From: an uncultured Anaeromusa sp.
Lineage (GTDB): Bacteria > Bacillota > Negativicutes > Anaeromusales > Anaeromusaceae
Direction: 5' to 3'
Length of the DNA: 64,000 bases
Assembly: GCF_963676855.1 (NCBI RefSeq)
Contig: NZ_OY781460.1
Location: forward strand, 248,001 to 312,000
Position numbers and translations under genes: made by a program. Of this stretch, positions 52,044 through 61,238 are shown piece by piece. Numbering within the stretch: the stretch's first letter is position 1; each line of letters begins with the position of its first letter. A model generated the notes under the pieces. That model saw nothing but the letters and a program-made list of their open reading frames with translations. It was not told where the DNA came from and did not search any database.

Positions 52044-53093
52044 TTGAGCATAATGAAAATGAATTGCCACCCCGGGGTTGCCGCGGCTCTATTTTCAGCC
52101 TTTTTATTTGGCACCGGGACGCCTTTGGCTAAACTATTTCTTACTGCCGTCAATCCCTGGCTTTTAGCCGGTTTATTATACCTTGGTTCCGGCATCGGCC
52201 TGGCGCTATGCCGTCTTTTCTACCAAACACCTGCCGTACGCCTATCCGTCAAGGACAGCCTCTGGTTTGCCGGGGCTATTGCTGCCGGAGGCATTCTGGC
52301 ACCAGTTTTATTGATGTTTGGCCTGACCAATACGCCCGCCTCGGACGCCTCCTTGCTGTTAAACGCCGAAGGCTTGTTTACAACCTTATTAGCCTGGTTT
52401 GTTTTCAAGGAAAACTTTGGCCCGAAAATTTTCCTAGGTATGCTGGCTATTGTCGGGGGCGCCGTTCTTTTGAGCTGGCCGGACGGAGCCGGTTTAGCCT
52501 CTCTTTGGCCTGCTTTAGCAATCCTAGGAGCTTGTTTGGCCTGGGGAATTGATAATAATTTAACGCGTAAAGTTTCGCTTGCCGATCCGGTCTGGCTGGC
52601 CTCCTGCAAAGGACTTGCAGCCGGCTCCGTCAATCTGATCTTAGCTTGCCTTGTCGGCGCTGAACTGCCCTCGCTGCCTCACGTGGCGGGCGCTATGGTT
52701 GTAGGCTTTTTCGCCTATGGCGTAAGTTTGGTTTTATTCATCCTCGGTCTGCGTTTTCTTGGCACTGCGCGAACTGGCGCGTATTTTTCCGTGGCGCCTT
52801 TTATCGGCGCCGCCATGGCTGTCGTCTTAGGCGAGCCGTTGACCGTACCGCTAGTCTTCGCCGGCCTCTTGATGTCTTGCGGCATCTGGCTCCACCTAAC
52901 GGAAAACCATACACATGCTCATAGGCATACAGAGTTGGGCCACGAACATGAACATATCCATGACGAACATCACCAGCACACACACGATTCCCCGGTCGCC
53001 TCCGATACAGCCCACACACATTCCCACCAGCATCCCTCATTAGAACACACACATACGCACTTTCCAGACTCCCACCATCAACATAAACATTAA
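52044..53093 (+). CDS. DMT/EamA transporter with a His-rich C-terminal tail
   Basis: The 349-residue protein has ten membrane segments in two EamA repeats, with FGTGTPLAKLFL, ASLLLNAEGLFTTLLAW and RTGAYFSVAPFIGAAMAVVLGE. The last 61 residues form a soluble tail with 23 histidines in HxH and HEHEH arrays plus Asp/Glu, of the type that binds zinc, nickel or cobalt in metal transporters. This suggests a role in metal export or sensing, whereas most EamA proteins carry metabolites. The TTG at 52044 has AAGGAG 4 nt upstream; the ATG at 52053 is also possible but its spacing is 13 nt. Confidence 0.87.
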   Translation: MSIMKMNCHPGVAAALFSAFLFGTGTPLAKLFLTAVNPWLLAGLLYLGSGIGLALCRLFYQTPAVRLSVKDSLWFAGAIAAGGILAPVLLMFGLTNTPASDASLLLNAEGLFTTLLAWFVFKENFGPKIFLGMLAIVGGAVLLSWPDGAGLASLWPALAILGACLAWGIDNNLTRKVSLADPVWLASCKGLAAGSVNLILACLVGAELPSLPHVAGAMVVGFFAYGVSLVLFILGLRFLGTARTGAYFSVAPFIGAAMAVVLGEPLTVPLVFAGLLMSCGIWLHLTENHTHAHRHTELGHEHEHIHDEHHQHTHDSPVASDTAHTHSHQHPSLEHTHTHFPDSHHQHKH

Positions 53094-53103
53094 GAAGAGC
53101 GCT

Positions 53104-54192
53104 TTATTTCCTGCCCGCTGCAATGAGGCTGACAAATTCTTGCCAGGGAAAAGCCGCTCCAGGACAGTCCGTCCCCTCTGTCACCGCACGATGGGGCTTC
53201 ACATTTTCCAAGGAAATATGATATTTCTTCATCAATTCCCGCGTCAAATTTGCCGCTCCTTGCAGCTGCTCCAACGCCGGACGCTCCTTGCTGAAGTCTC
53301 CAACCAGCACAATGCCCAGACTGCGCTGATTAACTCCCAAAGCATGCGCGCCGACCACGTTCTCCGGCCTCCCTTCGGTCGCTTTCCCGTCGGCAAATAC
53401 CAACTTATGGTAACCTATGCCGGCCCAGCCATTGGTCAAATGCAAGTCTTGAATATCTTCTCGCGTCGTCGTGAGCGGCATCGCCGCATGATGAACGACA
53501 ATCAGCTCTGTCTTTTTTCGCAGAACCAGCGGCTCCGAAAAATACAGCTGCGGCAAAAAGTAATTGTCGCTTTTAACCCACGCGCCTTCGGTCGGCGCTT
53601 TCACTTTGCCCGGTTCGCAAGGAATATCAGTAATTTCAAAACCTTTCACTTCCGTGTGCATATTAATATGCGTTTTCCCATCGCCAGCGACAAAAAAGCG
53701 AACCCATCGCTCCGCCTGCGCGTTTTTACCAATTCGAACTGCCAACTGTGCCCGCGGGTAACTCTCAAGAATAGCTGCCAGGCTGTCTGTTCCAGTGAGA
53801 GCCGCCTGCAACTCCGGAAAATATTCTCCCAAATAGCGAATCTTCAAGTTTTCTTCCATCAGCAACGTCTCTTTTTGCACTCGCTCATCCGAGCCGTACT
53901 CCAGCCACAGGGTTCCTTTTTTCCCTTGTGCTAGGATAGCATACCCATAGGCTTTCGCCTGGGAATGCTTCGTTTTTACGATCTTTGCCCACTCTTCACC
54001 GCTCCAAAAATGGACTTTGTCTTCTTGCACCATATACGCTGCGCCATGCTGCACCTCCACGACTGCCTTAGTATCTCCAAGCGCTGGCAGCGCGGCAGCT
54101 TCCGCAAAGCCCAGCCCTACAAACAATCCCCAGACCGCCAACACCGCCCCCAGAATCTTTTTGCCTCGGATTAGCCTCTGTATCATTCTCAT
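53104..54192 (-). CDS. Exported PGRP/Amidase_2-type peptidoglycan amidase
   Basis: The 362-residue protein has a signal peptide (about residues 1-33), a domain of about 170 residues of unknown type, and a C-terminal amidase_2/PGRP domain. The zinc ligands are His in LIVVHHAAMP, His in KPHRAV, and Cys in EGTDCPG; GWAGIGYHKLVF and NQRSLGIVLVGDF are family motifs. It should cut MurNAc-L-Ala bonds in the periplasm. It is divergent from the C39 peptidase gene group with 176 nt between. Confidence 0.88.
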   Translation of the reverse strand: MRMIQRLIRGKKILGAVLAVWGLFVGLGFAEAAALPALGDTKAVVEVQHGAAYMVQEDKVHFWSGEEWAKIVKTKHSQAKAYGYAILAQGKKGTLWLEYGSDERVQKETLLMEENLKIRYLGEYFPELQAALTGTDSLAAILESYPRAQLAVRIGKNAQAERWVRFFVAGDGKTHINMHTEVKGFEITDIPCEPGKVKAPTEGAWVKSDNYFLPQLYFSEPLVLRKKTELIVVHHAAMPLTTTREDIQDLHLTNGWAGIGYHKLVFADGKATEGRPENVVGAHALGVNQRSLGIVLVGDFSKERPALEQLQGAANLTRELMKKYHISLENVKPHRAVTEGTDCPGAAFPWQEFVSLIAAGRK

Positions 54193-54368
54193 CCCCAGCC
54201 TCTCCTTATAAATATGCCGGTCATTCTCTCTATTTTCAACCCCCAGTTACTACGTTCCCATACAGTTTATCATAAAATAATTCCTCCAGGAGGGATTTAT
54301 TGGAACCCATAGAATATGTATTGTATTTGAAAAAATAAAAATTTCTTTATTCGACAAAGGAGGCCCCT

Positions 54369-55016
54369 ATGAAAAAACGCTATCTTTTTACCATTTTACT
54401 TCTGCTGACTCTAAGTCTATTTTCTCCACTAAGCAACGCGTCCGCCAATTCTGCGCCATCCCTTTCTGCCGTTAAAAACCTGATCCATGTGCCGCTGACG
54501 CGCCAAGACACCGACTATACCTGCGGCATCACCGCCTTACAATCCGTTCTTGGCTACTACCAAATTGACAAACGTTTGGATATGCTGGCTGCGGAAATTA
54601 AACCGACTTCCCAAGATGGCACAAGTTACCTAAATATGGCTAACTATGCCGCCTCTTTGGGCTTGAAAGTTTCCATGCGTACAGGAATGACCCTAGAAGA
54701 ACTCAAAAAACATATTGACCAAAAAGAACCCGTACTGCTGGCCATTCAAGCTTGGTCCGACACAAAAGGCAGCTATGGTTCTTACCAGAGTGAAGACGGT
54801 CATTATGTTGTCGCCGTTGGCTATGACGAAAACAACGTCTATTTTATGGACCCTTCTACCCTAGGGCATTACACCTATATTCCTATAGCAGAATTCATCA
54901 CCCGTTGGCATGATTACGATTCCTTCGAAAATACCCCCATCAATCGCTTCGGCCTGATTTTGACCAAACCGCAGACGGCCCCCTATAATCCCGAAGTAAT
55001 TACGCCGCTTGACTAA
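54369..55016 (+). CDS. Exported C39-like cysteine peptidase
   Basis: The 215-residue protein has a signal peptide (RYLFTILLLLTLSLFSPLSN) and one C39-type papain-like domain: QDTDYTCGITALQSVLGYY with the catalytic Cys and the preceding Gln/Asp, SEDGHYVVAVGYD with the catalytic His, and YFMDPSTLG with the Asp. The family includes bacteriocin-leader peptidases, but this free exported form has no ABC transporter part and no bacteriocin gene nearby, so general peptide or cell-wall peptide cleavage is more likely. AAAGGAGG precedes the ATG; the C69 gene follows after 22 nt. Confidence 0.88.
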   Translation: MKKRYLFTILLLLTLSLFSPLSNASANSAPSLSAVKNLIHVPLTRQDTDYTCGITALQSVLGYYQIDKRLDMLAAEIKPTSQDGTSYLNMANYAASLGLKVSMRTGMTLEELKKHIDQKEPVLLAIQAWSDTKGSYGSYQSEDGHYVVAVGYDENNVYFMDPSTLGHYTYIPIAEFITRWHDYDSFENTPINRFGLILTKPQTAPYNPEVITPLD

Positions 55017-55038
55017 TACCAAAAGGAGCTGACACTAC

Positions 55039-56487
55039 ATGCCGAAGTTTAAACTTTCTCAGGTCCAAGCGCTTTGGTTCGCCATTCTCTTGGCCCTGTT
55101 TCTTGCACCTGCCGATGCGTTAGCCAATCCGGCGGCGACAGCCGATAAAACAGATCGTCCATCGGCTGTCGTAGAACGTTGTTCTTCTATCATCGTCGGC
55201 AAAGAAGCCACCAAGGACGGCTCCGTACTCCTAGCCCACAACGAAGACCTGGCAAACTATTGCGCGCATCACTACGTGTATGCGCCTCACGCCAAACACC
55301 TGCCCGGCGAAACCGTAACTCTCTTTGGCGGAACCATCGTCCCGCAGCCTGCCGAAACCTATGGCTACTCCGCCACCAAAATTTTCGACAAAGCCTACTC
55401 TCCTGGAGATATTACTAGCGGCGTCAACGAACATCAGGTAGCCATCGCCAACAATATGTCCTACCGCCGCGAAGCTCCCGCCACGCTGCCAATAGAAGGC
55501 CGCATCATCTGGACGGAGCTAACGCAATTGGCCCTGGAACGGGCTAAAACCGCCCGGGAAGCTGTGGAAATCATCGGCGACCTGGTACACACCTATAAGC
55601 TGGGCGGAGATTCAGGCGCCATGTTCGCCGTCACCGACGTCAAAGAAGGCTGGTGGGTAGAGGTGACCTTGGAAGGACAATGGGCCGCCCAACGAGTGCC
55701 GGACAATTCCTTTGGCGTCAGAGCCAACATCTTCCGCATCGGCGAAATTGATTTTGCAGACTCCGAAAACTTTAAGTATTCCGCCGATGTTGTCAGCTAT
55801 GCCCAAAGCATGGGCTGGTACAAAGAAGGAGAGCCTTTTCATTTTGCCAAAGCCTATGCCGCCCCGGAAAAACTGAATGACCCCTACAATACCCGCCGTC
55901 AATGGCGCGCGGAAGAACTGCTGTCGCAGCAGCCAGCACATCTGACCCCAGTCTCGCTCATCGCCATTTTGCGCGATCATTACGAAGGAACCCCTTATGA
56001 TTTGACCAACGACTACAAAAAAGGGTCCCCCCATCAGACCGACGAGCGAACCCTCTGCAGCGCCAACACCGAAGTCAGCGTTGTTTGCCAGACAAGATCC
56101 TGGCTGCCGACGGAAATCGGCGCTATCACCTGGCGAGCCATGGCCACGCCTTGCACCAGCGTCTTTACGCCCTGGTATTACGGGAATCCAACCATTCCGG
56201 AAGCATTTAAAAACGGCACCAACCTCTATACCGAAAACTCCGCCTACTGGACCTTCCGCGATCTGTCCCGTTACGCCGATGTGCGCTACCAAAGCGTGAG
56301 CAGCGCCATTCACAAACGCATCGCCCTCTTTGAGCAAAAAGAGTTTGCCGCCCAACCCCAATGGGAACAAGAAGCTCTGCGCCTCTACGGACAAGATAAA
56401 CAGCAAGCCATTCGCTTCCTCGCAGACACAACCAACAACCTAGCTACGCAATCCGTGCAGTTGGGCGATGCGTTGCGACGCCAATAA
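55039..56487 (+). CDS. Secreted C69-family dipeptidase
   Basis: The 482-residue Ntn-hydrolase has a signal peptide ending near ALANPAA. The motif CSSIIVGKEATKDGS contains the nucleophile Cys, here about 48 residues from the start, so removal of signal and propeptide must expose it. HNEDLANYCAHHY, GVNEHQVAIANNMS, GDSGAMFAVTD and FRIGEI are C69/PepD features. Relatives are intracellular dipeptidases with broad specificity; the exported form should degrade dipeptides in the periplasm. It follows the C39 peptidase and precedes an outer-membrane barrel gene, all within 25 nt of each other. Confidence 0.9.
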   Translation: MPKFKLSQVQALWFAILLALFLAPADALANPAATADKTDRPSAVVERCSSIIVGKEATKDGSVLLAHNEDLANYCAHHYVYAPHAKHLPGETVTLFGGTIVPQPAETYGYSATKIFDKAYSPGDITSGVNEHQVAIANNMSYRREAPATLPIEGRIIWTELTQLALERAKTAREAVEIIGDLVHTYKLGGDSGAMFAVTDVKEGWWVEVTLEGQWAAQRVPDNSFGVRANIFRIGEIDFADSENFKYSADVVSYAQSMGWYKEGEPFHFAKAYAAPEKLNDPYNTRRQWRAEELLSQQPAHLTPVSLIAILRDHYEGTPYDLTNDYKKGSPHQTDERTLCSANTEVSVVCQTRSWLPTEIGAITWRAMATPCTSVFTPWYYGNPTIPEAFKNGTNLYTENSAYWTFRDLSRYADVRYQSVSSAIHKRIALFEQKEFAAQPQWEQEALRLYGQDKQQAIRFLADTTNNLATQSVQLGDALRRQ

Positions 56488-56499
56488 CCGTGATACTCT

Positions 56500-57480
56500 A
56501 TGATATATTTCGACAAACACCTCTACAAAAAAACAGCCTGGCTGCCAATATTGGCAGCCAGCTTCCTGCTTCTGGCCTCGGCAGAAGCTTCGCCGCTCCG
56601 AATTACGGGGGACGTTTCCACTACCTATGAAAAAGACTCCTATAGCGACCAGCCAACGATCTCCGGCATCACGCATACTTTGCGGCTTATGTTCGAAAAA
56701 GACCTGTCGTCAAATTGGTCAGCCTATACGCGTCTTGGCTGGGAGTACACGTCACAACCCGCCTTAGCTGACTTCAATACCGCTAACGACGCCTACGGCC
56801 CGGACCGTCAGGCAGTGACAGCGTTGGATCAATTCGGTCTTATTTATAAAACACCGAATCTCACCTGCAAAATCGGTCGCCAAGAGGCAAGCATCGGCAA
56901 AACCGAGTTACTCTACAGCCGCCCCGCCACCTATATCGGGCGCACTTATTTTGTCGACGGCGTCACGGCCGCCGCTTCTGCGGGAAAGTGGGAATTCGAC
57001 TTCATAGCGGCGCGAGAAGACAACCCTGGTAGCCAAACCAACAAACTGTACGCCCTGCGCACAGGCTACCACCCCGCCACCGGCGTGAACTACGGCTGCA
57101 CCCTGGCGCAATACCAGTACAGCAGCGGTGAGCGCACCCGCCACTGGGCTGCCGACGCCGCTTGGCAGGTCGGCAAAAGCACGTTTTCTGCTGAATATAC
57201 CCAAGCGAACGCCGTTTCCGATAACAAAGCCTTGGCGGCTAGTTGGGCCTATGATCTAGATGACAAGAACACGCTCTGCCTCACTGCTTTTCACGTGGAA
57301 CAAAACGGTGATATGGGCAAACAAACGGGTTTCGATAACGACTGCCGCGGCGTCTACTATGCTCTCACCCGCAAAATTACAAACCGCGATTCCTTGGATA
57401 TCTTATATGCCAATCAAACATATTTAAGCACCGGACAAAAAAAGCGCAAACTTGTCGCCACCATCAGCCATTCATTTTAA
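56500..57480 (+). CDS. Outer-membrane beta-barrel protein
   Basis: The 326-residue protein has a signal peptide ending at ASAEAS and a mature part of alternating-residue beta strands rich in Tyr/Trp/Thr (NWSAYTRLGWEYTS, LTCKIGRQEASIG, FDFIAAREDN, TFSAEYTQANAV). It ends in ATISHSF; the final Phe is the BAM recognition signal. This is direct sequence evidence for an outer membrane. It resembles 14-18-strand porins of Negativicutes, but the solute is unknown. It lies 12 nt after the C69 gene. Confidence 0.88.
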   Translation: MIYFDKHLYKKTAWLPILAASFLLLASAEASPLRITGDVSTTYEKDSYSDQPTISGITHTLRLMFEKDLSSNWSAYTRLGWEYTSQPALADFNTANDAYGPDRQAVTALDQFGLIYKTPNLTCKIGRQEASIGKTELLYSRPATYIGRTYFVDGVTAAASAGKWEFDFIAAREDNPGSQTNKLYALRTGYHPATGVNYGCTLAQYQYSSGERTRHWAADAAWQVGKSTFSAEYTQANAVSDNKALAASWAYDLDDKNTLCLTAFHVEQNGDMGKQTGFDNDCRGVYYALTRKITNRDSLDILYANQTYLSTGQKKRKLVATISHSF

Positions 57481-57493
57481 AGGAATCTCTAGG

Positions 57494-57546
57494 CGTCATG
57501 GAAAAACAGCTTCACCAAGAAGCGGTTTCCATGACGTTTTTTATTT
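57494..57546. terminator. Bidirectional terminator overlapping the M41-like gene
   Basis: Stem cgtcatggaaa/tttccatgacg around an inner gcttc/gaagc stem, with TTTTTT on the right. The right arm is coding for the last residues of the minus-strand gene. Confidence 0.85.
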
Positions 57547-57982
57547 GCTCCTCCGAAAGCGTTTTCAGCTTCAACAATTCCTCTGCAACGGCAATAATAT
57601 GCCGCTGCGTCATAGGTGCGCCAATCGTGCTAAAAGCCATGCGGCAGACACTGTCATGCATTTCATCTTTTTGCTGCTCGCTCATTCTCCCCAGAAGACG
57701 CTCAAATCGCTTCAAGTCCTCCAGCGCACGCGACGTTTCCGGCTCAATCCCCAGAATCAGATTTTCTGCCGCCAATCCGGCTGATAGAATCACGCCTTCC
57801 CGGAACAAACGCTGCCCATTTACTTCTTGGGAATCCTCTAAGTCAAAGAGCAGCTCGCCATTATTGCATTCACTACGAAGCTCGCCCCGCGGCTCGATTG
57901 TTACATATTCGACTTGCCTCCCCCAGAGCACCGATACCACCGCATGCCCTGCTTCATGAACGGCCATAGTATATACATCCAC
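57512..57982 (-). CDS. Stand-alone M41-like HEAGH metalloprotease
   Basis: The 156-residue protein has the zinc motif AVHEAGHAVVSVLWG near its N terminus and ILSAGLAAENLILG as in the FtsH peptidase domain (M41), but there is no AAA+ ATPase part and no membrane segment. The remaining helices match the M41 all-helical layout. Known relatives are annotated only as M41-family peptidases. Without an unfolding motor it may cleave loosely folded or specific substrates, or work with an ATPase from elsewhere. The start at 57982 has a GGGGCG-like weak ribosome site. Confidence 0.82.
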   Translation of the reverse strand: MDVYTMAVHEAGHAVVSVLWGRQVEYVTIEPRGELRSECNNGELLFDLEDSQEVNGQRLFREGVILSAGLAAENLILGIEPETSRALEDLKRFERLLGRMSEQQKDEMHDSVCRMAFSTIGAPMTQRHIIAVAEELLKLKTLSEEQIKNVMETASW

Positions 57983-58172
57983 GCTCCAGCGCCCCTTTCA
58001 CGCATTAGTCTAGGAAATTGATCTTCTAGCTACGGCCAAGCAATTCCTTTCGCAAGTTTTCTATTTTAGGTGTTTGTAATTTTATAAATATAAGCATTGT
58101 CTATGCAAGGAAAATTTCCACATAGGCTCGAACTAGGTATTACAGTAGCAAAAGAACACTATCAGGAGGAGT

Positions 58173-60176
58173 ATGGCTATGAAAACAAAGAAAATGGCAG
58201 ACGATTTATACATGCTCATATCCCGCCGCCTGTTACTGTTTGTCTACCTCCTTCTATTTTTGATAGCAGTGGCTAGCTTTGATAATCTATTAGCCTTCCG
58301 TATAAATTCCTCTTTGGATATTGCAGAAAGAAACCTGCTGACTGTGCAAACGTCCATTGGTGACGCTTCTACGAATGCCGCCAATCATCTGCGCATTTTA
58401 CAGCATGTAGCTCAGGAAAATTTTTCTGAAAACCGGCCTGCTTCCCTACATCCCCTATTCTTGGCTTTAAAAGAAAACCCAGATAAAAAAAGCTACTCCC
58501 TGCAAACACTCCCTGCGCAACTAAAAAAAGAAGACTGCAGCTATTTGGTTGGCGGCGGTACGCTTCCCGATGCGACAAGCTCCAAAGCAAACGAAATAGA
58601 GCTTGCTTTGCGGCTTAATCCCTTATTAAAGGATATTAAGCAACAAGTGCCAAGCGCCACTTGGATCTATTACTATTCCGCAAATTATTTTATTAATATG
58701 TACCCCTTTGAACCTCAAGCCCTCTTGTGGTCTGATGAATGGATGACCCACCCGCTTTTTTCCGAAACCAAACCAGATAAAAACCCCCAGCGCTTGCTGC
58801 GTTGGCATGAAGTTTATGTAGACGAAGCCGGCAAAGGATTGATGACCTCCCTTGTCTCCCCTGTGTTTGATAAACAAGATCACTTTAGGGCTATGGTTGG
58901 CATTGACTTCACCCTTGGCAGCTTACGCCAATACTTGAGCGGCCCTGGCTTAGAGATAGGCACTCCCTTATTAGTCGATAATCACGGAAATGTTTTGGCT
59001 GATCCAGTTCAGGATATGTTAGCAGAACCGAAAGTTCCTCAATTGCAAGATTTACTGCCGCCTCCATTGCAGGCGAGCGCAAGTACGCTGCTAACACTGC
59101 CTGCTAATCAATACCATGATATAGCCGGTTGGAAAGTTTTTGCGATGGACATTGAAAATACGCCGTGGCGCCTTATTTTCATAGTAGATCTAAGCAGCCT
59201 CTGGTGGCAAACACTTTCCAGCATGTGGGTTGAAGCACTCGCGCTTTTCCTGTTATTAACAGTCTTAGGCGGAGTAGACCAACGCTATCGTTTATCTCAA
59301 AATTTGCTTATGTTTAAAGCCGCTGTGGATAGTAGCATAGCGGCGATCATCATTACCGATATACAAAGCCAAATTCAATATGTAAATGACAGTTTTTCCA
59401 CCATGACAGGGTATTCTTCTCAAGAAGTTTCAGGCAAAAAAATTAGCCTTTTAAAGTCAGGGCAAACGCCGCAAACAACCTACAGCAATTTATGGAACAC
59501 GGTTTTATCGGGTAAAAGTTGGAAAAACGAACTGCTAAACCGCAAAAAAGACGGAGCCCTTTATTGGGCAAGCATATTAATCTCTCCGGTTACCAGCAAG
59601 CATACCAACCGTTTTTTCATTGTTGTTATGGAAGATATAACCGAAAGAAAATCATTACAAGAACGGCTGCACGCACTTGCTACAACGGACGAACTAACCG
59701 GCCTTACTAATCGCCGTCATTTTTTTGAAATTGCCAAAAAAGAATTGGCTCGCGCAGCTCGCTACACCAATCCCACTTCCGTTTTAATGCTTGACATCGA
59801 TTATTTCAAACAGGTAAACGACACTGCCGGACATGCAGCCGGCGATTTGCTGCTGCAAAAATTTGCGCAGCACTGCTTATCTCTCATTCGTCCTCAAGAT
59901 TGTTTGAGCCGCTTAGGGGGAGAAGAATTTGCCCTGCTTCTTCCAGAAACAACGCTAGAGCAAGCTTGGATTTTAGGAGAACGCATCAGAAAGTCATTAG
60001 AACACGCTCAATTCGCCGTATCCTCAAATGCAACGACAACCATCACCTGCAGCATTGGGGCCGCACAAAAGCTCGACACGGACGACACTTTTGAAGCACT
60101 GTTGTCACGGGCCGATGCCGCTTTATACGTCGCTAAAAGCAACGGTCGCAACCTGGTTTGCAAGGCCCCTCAATAA
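58173..60176 (+). CDS. Membrane diguanylate cyclase with Cache and PAS domains
   Basis: The 667-residue protein has a membrane helix (LLLFVYLLLFLIAVASF), a periplasmic Cache-type sensor to about residue 345, a second membrane helix, PAS (about 385-500; YVNDSFSTMTGYSSQEV) and GGDEF (about 510-665). The active site is RLGGEEFALL, a functional GGEEF variant. The inhibitory I-site RPQD lies five residues upstream, so product inhibition is expected, unlike the first cyclase in this window. The start is an ATG very close to AGGAGG; an ATG two codons later has better spacing. Confidence 0.93.
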   Translation: MAMKTKKMADDLYMLISRRLLLFVYLLLFLIAVASFDNLLAFRINSSLDIAERNLLTVQTSIGDASTNAANHLRILQHVAQENFSENRPASLHPLFLALKENPDKKSYSLQTLPAQLKKEDCSYLVGGGTLPDATSSKANEIELALRLNPLLKDIKQQVPSATWIYYYSANYFINMYPFEPQALLWSDEWMTHPLFSETKPDKNPQRLLRWHEVYVDEAGKGLMTSLVSPVFDKQDHFRAMVGIDFTLGSLRQYLSGPGLEIGTPLLVDNHGNVLADPVQDMLAEPKVPQLQDLLPPPLQASASTLLTLPANQYHDIAGWKVFAMDIENTPWRLIFIVDLSSLWWQTLSSMWVEALALFLLLTVLGGVDQRYRLSQNLLMFKAAVDSSIAAIIITDIQSQIQYVNDSFSTMTGYSSQEVSGKKISLLKSGQTPQTTYSNLWNTVLSGKSWKNELLNRKKDGALYWASILISPVTSKHTNRFFIVVMEDITERKSLQERLHALATTDELTGLTNRRHFFEIAKKELARAARYTNPTSVLMLDIDYFKQVNDTAGHAAGDLLLQKFAQHCLSLIRPQDCLSRLGGEEFALLLPETTLEQAWILGERIRKSLEHAQFAVSSNATTTITCSIGAAQKLDTDDTFEALLSRADAALYVAKSNGRNLVCKAPQ

Positions 60177-60207
60177 AGGCTCAATAACTTATTCCTATCT
60201 TTACTTT

Positions 60208-61116
60208 TCATCCGTTTTTCACTCCGCTTGGCACATGCCCTGTAGGCACCACCTTAGACGCGCTGACACAATACGTTTGCTGATCATCAAAAAAGATATG
60301 CGGATTAAAGCTTTCCAACACAGCCGCCTTATCCAAACCTCCCAGAAAAAATGCCTCATCCACACTGATGCCCCAAGCACGCAGTGTTTTGATGGCACGT
60401 TTGTGCGCCGGAGCATCCCGCGCTGTAACCAAAGCCGTTCGAATAGGTTTTTCTTTCTGGTCTGCAAAGATTTTTTGCAAGGTGTTCAGCGCCGCCAGAA
60501 ACGACTTAAACGGCCCTGCGCCCAAGGGTTCTTCGCTTTTTTCTGTTTCGTGCCGCTTAAACGCTGCCAGTCCATCTGCTTGGAATACCCGCTCCGCTTC
60601 ATCGCTGAAAAGCACGGCGTCTCCATCAAAAGCAATTCTGATTTCGCTCGAAGCTTCTATTTGCTCTATATACGCCCCTTTATAAATAGTCGCGCTGGCA
60701 TGACCATTGGCAAGGGCCAATTTTACATCTTCGGCATTGGCGGATAAAAACAGATCCGCCGCAAAAGATTGCAAGTATTTATACGGCGTTCTGCCGCGCG
60801 TAAAGGCGGCCCGGGTAATCCCCAGCCCATATTCCTCGATCGCATTAAACACGCGTAGCCCTGTATTGGGATCGTTTTTAGAAATCAAAATGATTTCTAC
60901 CAGAGCCTCGCCCGTTTCAGGATGGCGCAGCTCTAAAAGACGTTTGATCAAGGGAAAGGCTACCCCTTCAGCAAGAGCTTCATTCTCATGCTGAATTTGA
61001 TATTCCGTATAGGCGACTTCGCCCTCCTTCTCAAACACCTTGTTGCTTTCATCCAAATCAAAAAGCGCTCTAGATGATATGGCAATGACTAATTTTCCTT
61101 CTAATGATACGGCCAT
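60208..61116 (-). CDS. Cytosolic 5'-nucleotidase (cN-I-like family)
   Basis: The 302-residue protein matches the bacterial 5'-nucleotidase family PF06189: LVIAISSRALFDLDESN with the nucleophile-like Asp pair, LISKNDPNTGLRVFNAIEEYGL, AFTRGRTPYKYL, LFLSANAEDVKLAL, IAFDGDAVLFSDEAERVF and NPHIFFDDQQTYC. Relatives hydrolyse nucleoside monophosphates. It is soluble and starts at an ATG behind GGAGG. It is convergent with the cyclase gene with only 31 nt between. Confidence 0.9.
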   Translation of the reverse strand: MAVSLEGKLVIAISSRALFDLDESNKVFEKEGEVAYTEYQIQHENEALAEGVAFPLIKRLLELRHPETGEALVEIILISKNDPNTGLRVFNAIEEYGLGITRAAFTRGRTPYKYLQSFAADLFLSANAEDVKLALANGHASATIYKGAYIEQIEASSEIRIAFDGDAVLFSDEAERVFQADGLAAFKRHETEKSEEPLGAGPFKSFLAALNTLQKIFADQKEKPIRTALVTARDAPAHKRAIKTLRAWGISVDEAFFLGGLDKAAVLESFNPHIFFDDQQTYCVSASKVVPTGHVPSGVKNG

Positions 61117-61198
61117 CTTTCGCCTCCGTAGTTCTTTAGTAGACTATGCTTTGCTTTTCTAGACACCACTGCGCAATTCCTTTTCAGGCAACGAAAAA

Positions 61199-61231
61199 GA
61201 CGCTGCAAAAGCCTTACCCTTTTGCAGCGTC
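61199..61231 (-). terminator. Terminator of the secreted beta-helix gene
   Basis: Perfect 12-bp arms (gacgctgcaaaa) with a 9-nt loop and TTTTT following on the minus strand. Confidence 0.9.
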
Positions 61232-61238
61232 TCTATTT

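Noticed and set aside
53140..53934. 264-residue plus-strand frame opposite the PGRP amidase gene
   Set aside because: Arg/Phe/Gln-rich antisense translation; zinc ligands and signal peptide are on the minus strand.
54369..55016. Bacteriocin maturation peptidase
   Set aside because: The protein is exported and free, and no ABC exporter or GG-leader peptide gene is in the neighbourhood.
55612..56406. 264-residue minus-strand frame opposite the C69 dipeptidase gene
   Set aside because: Gly/Val/Phe-rich antisense translation without motifs; the plus strand encodes a recognised peptidase with signal peptide.
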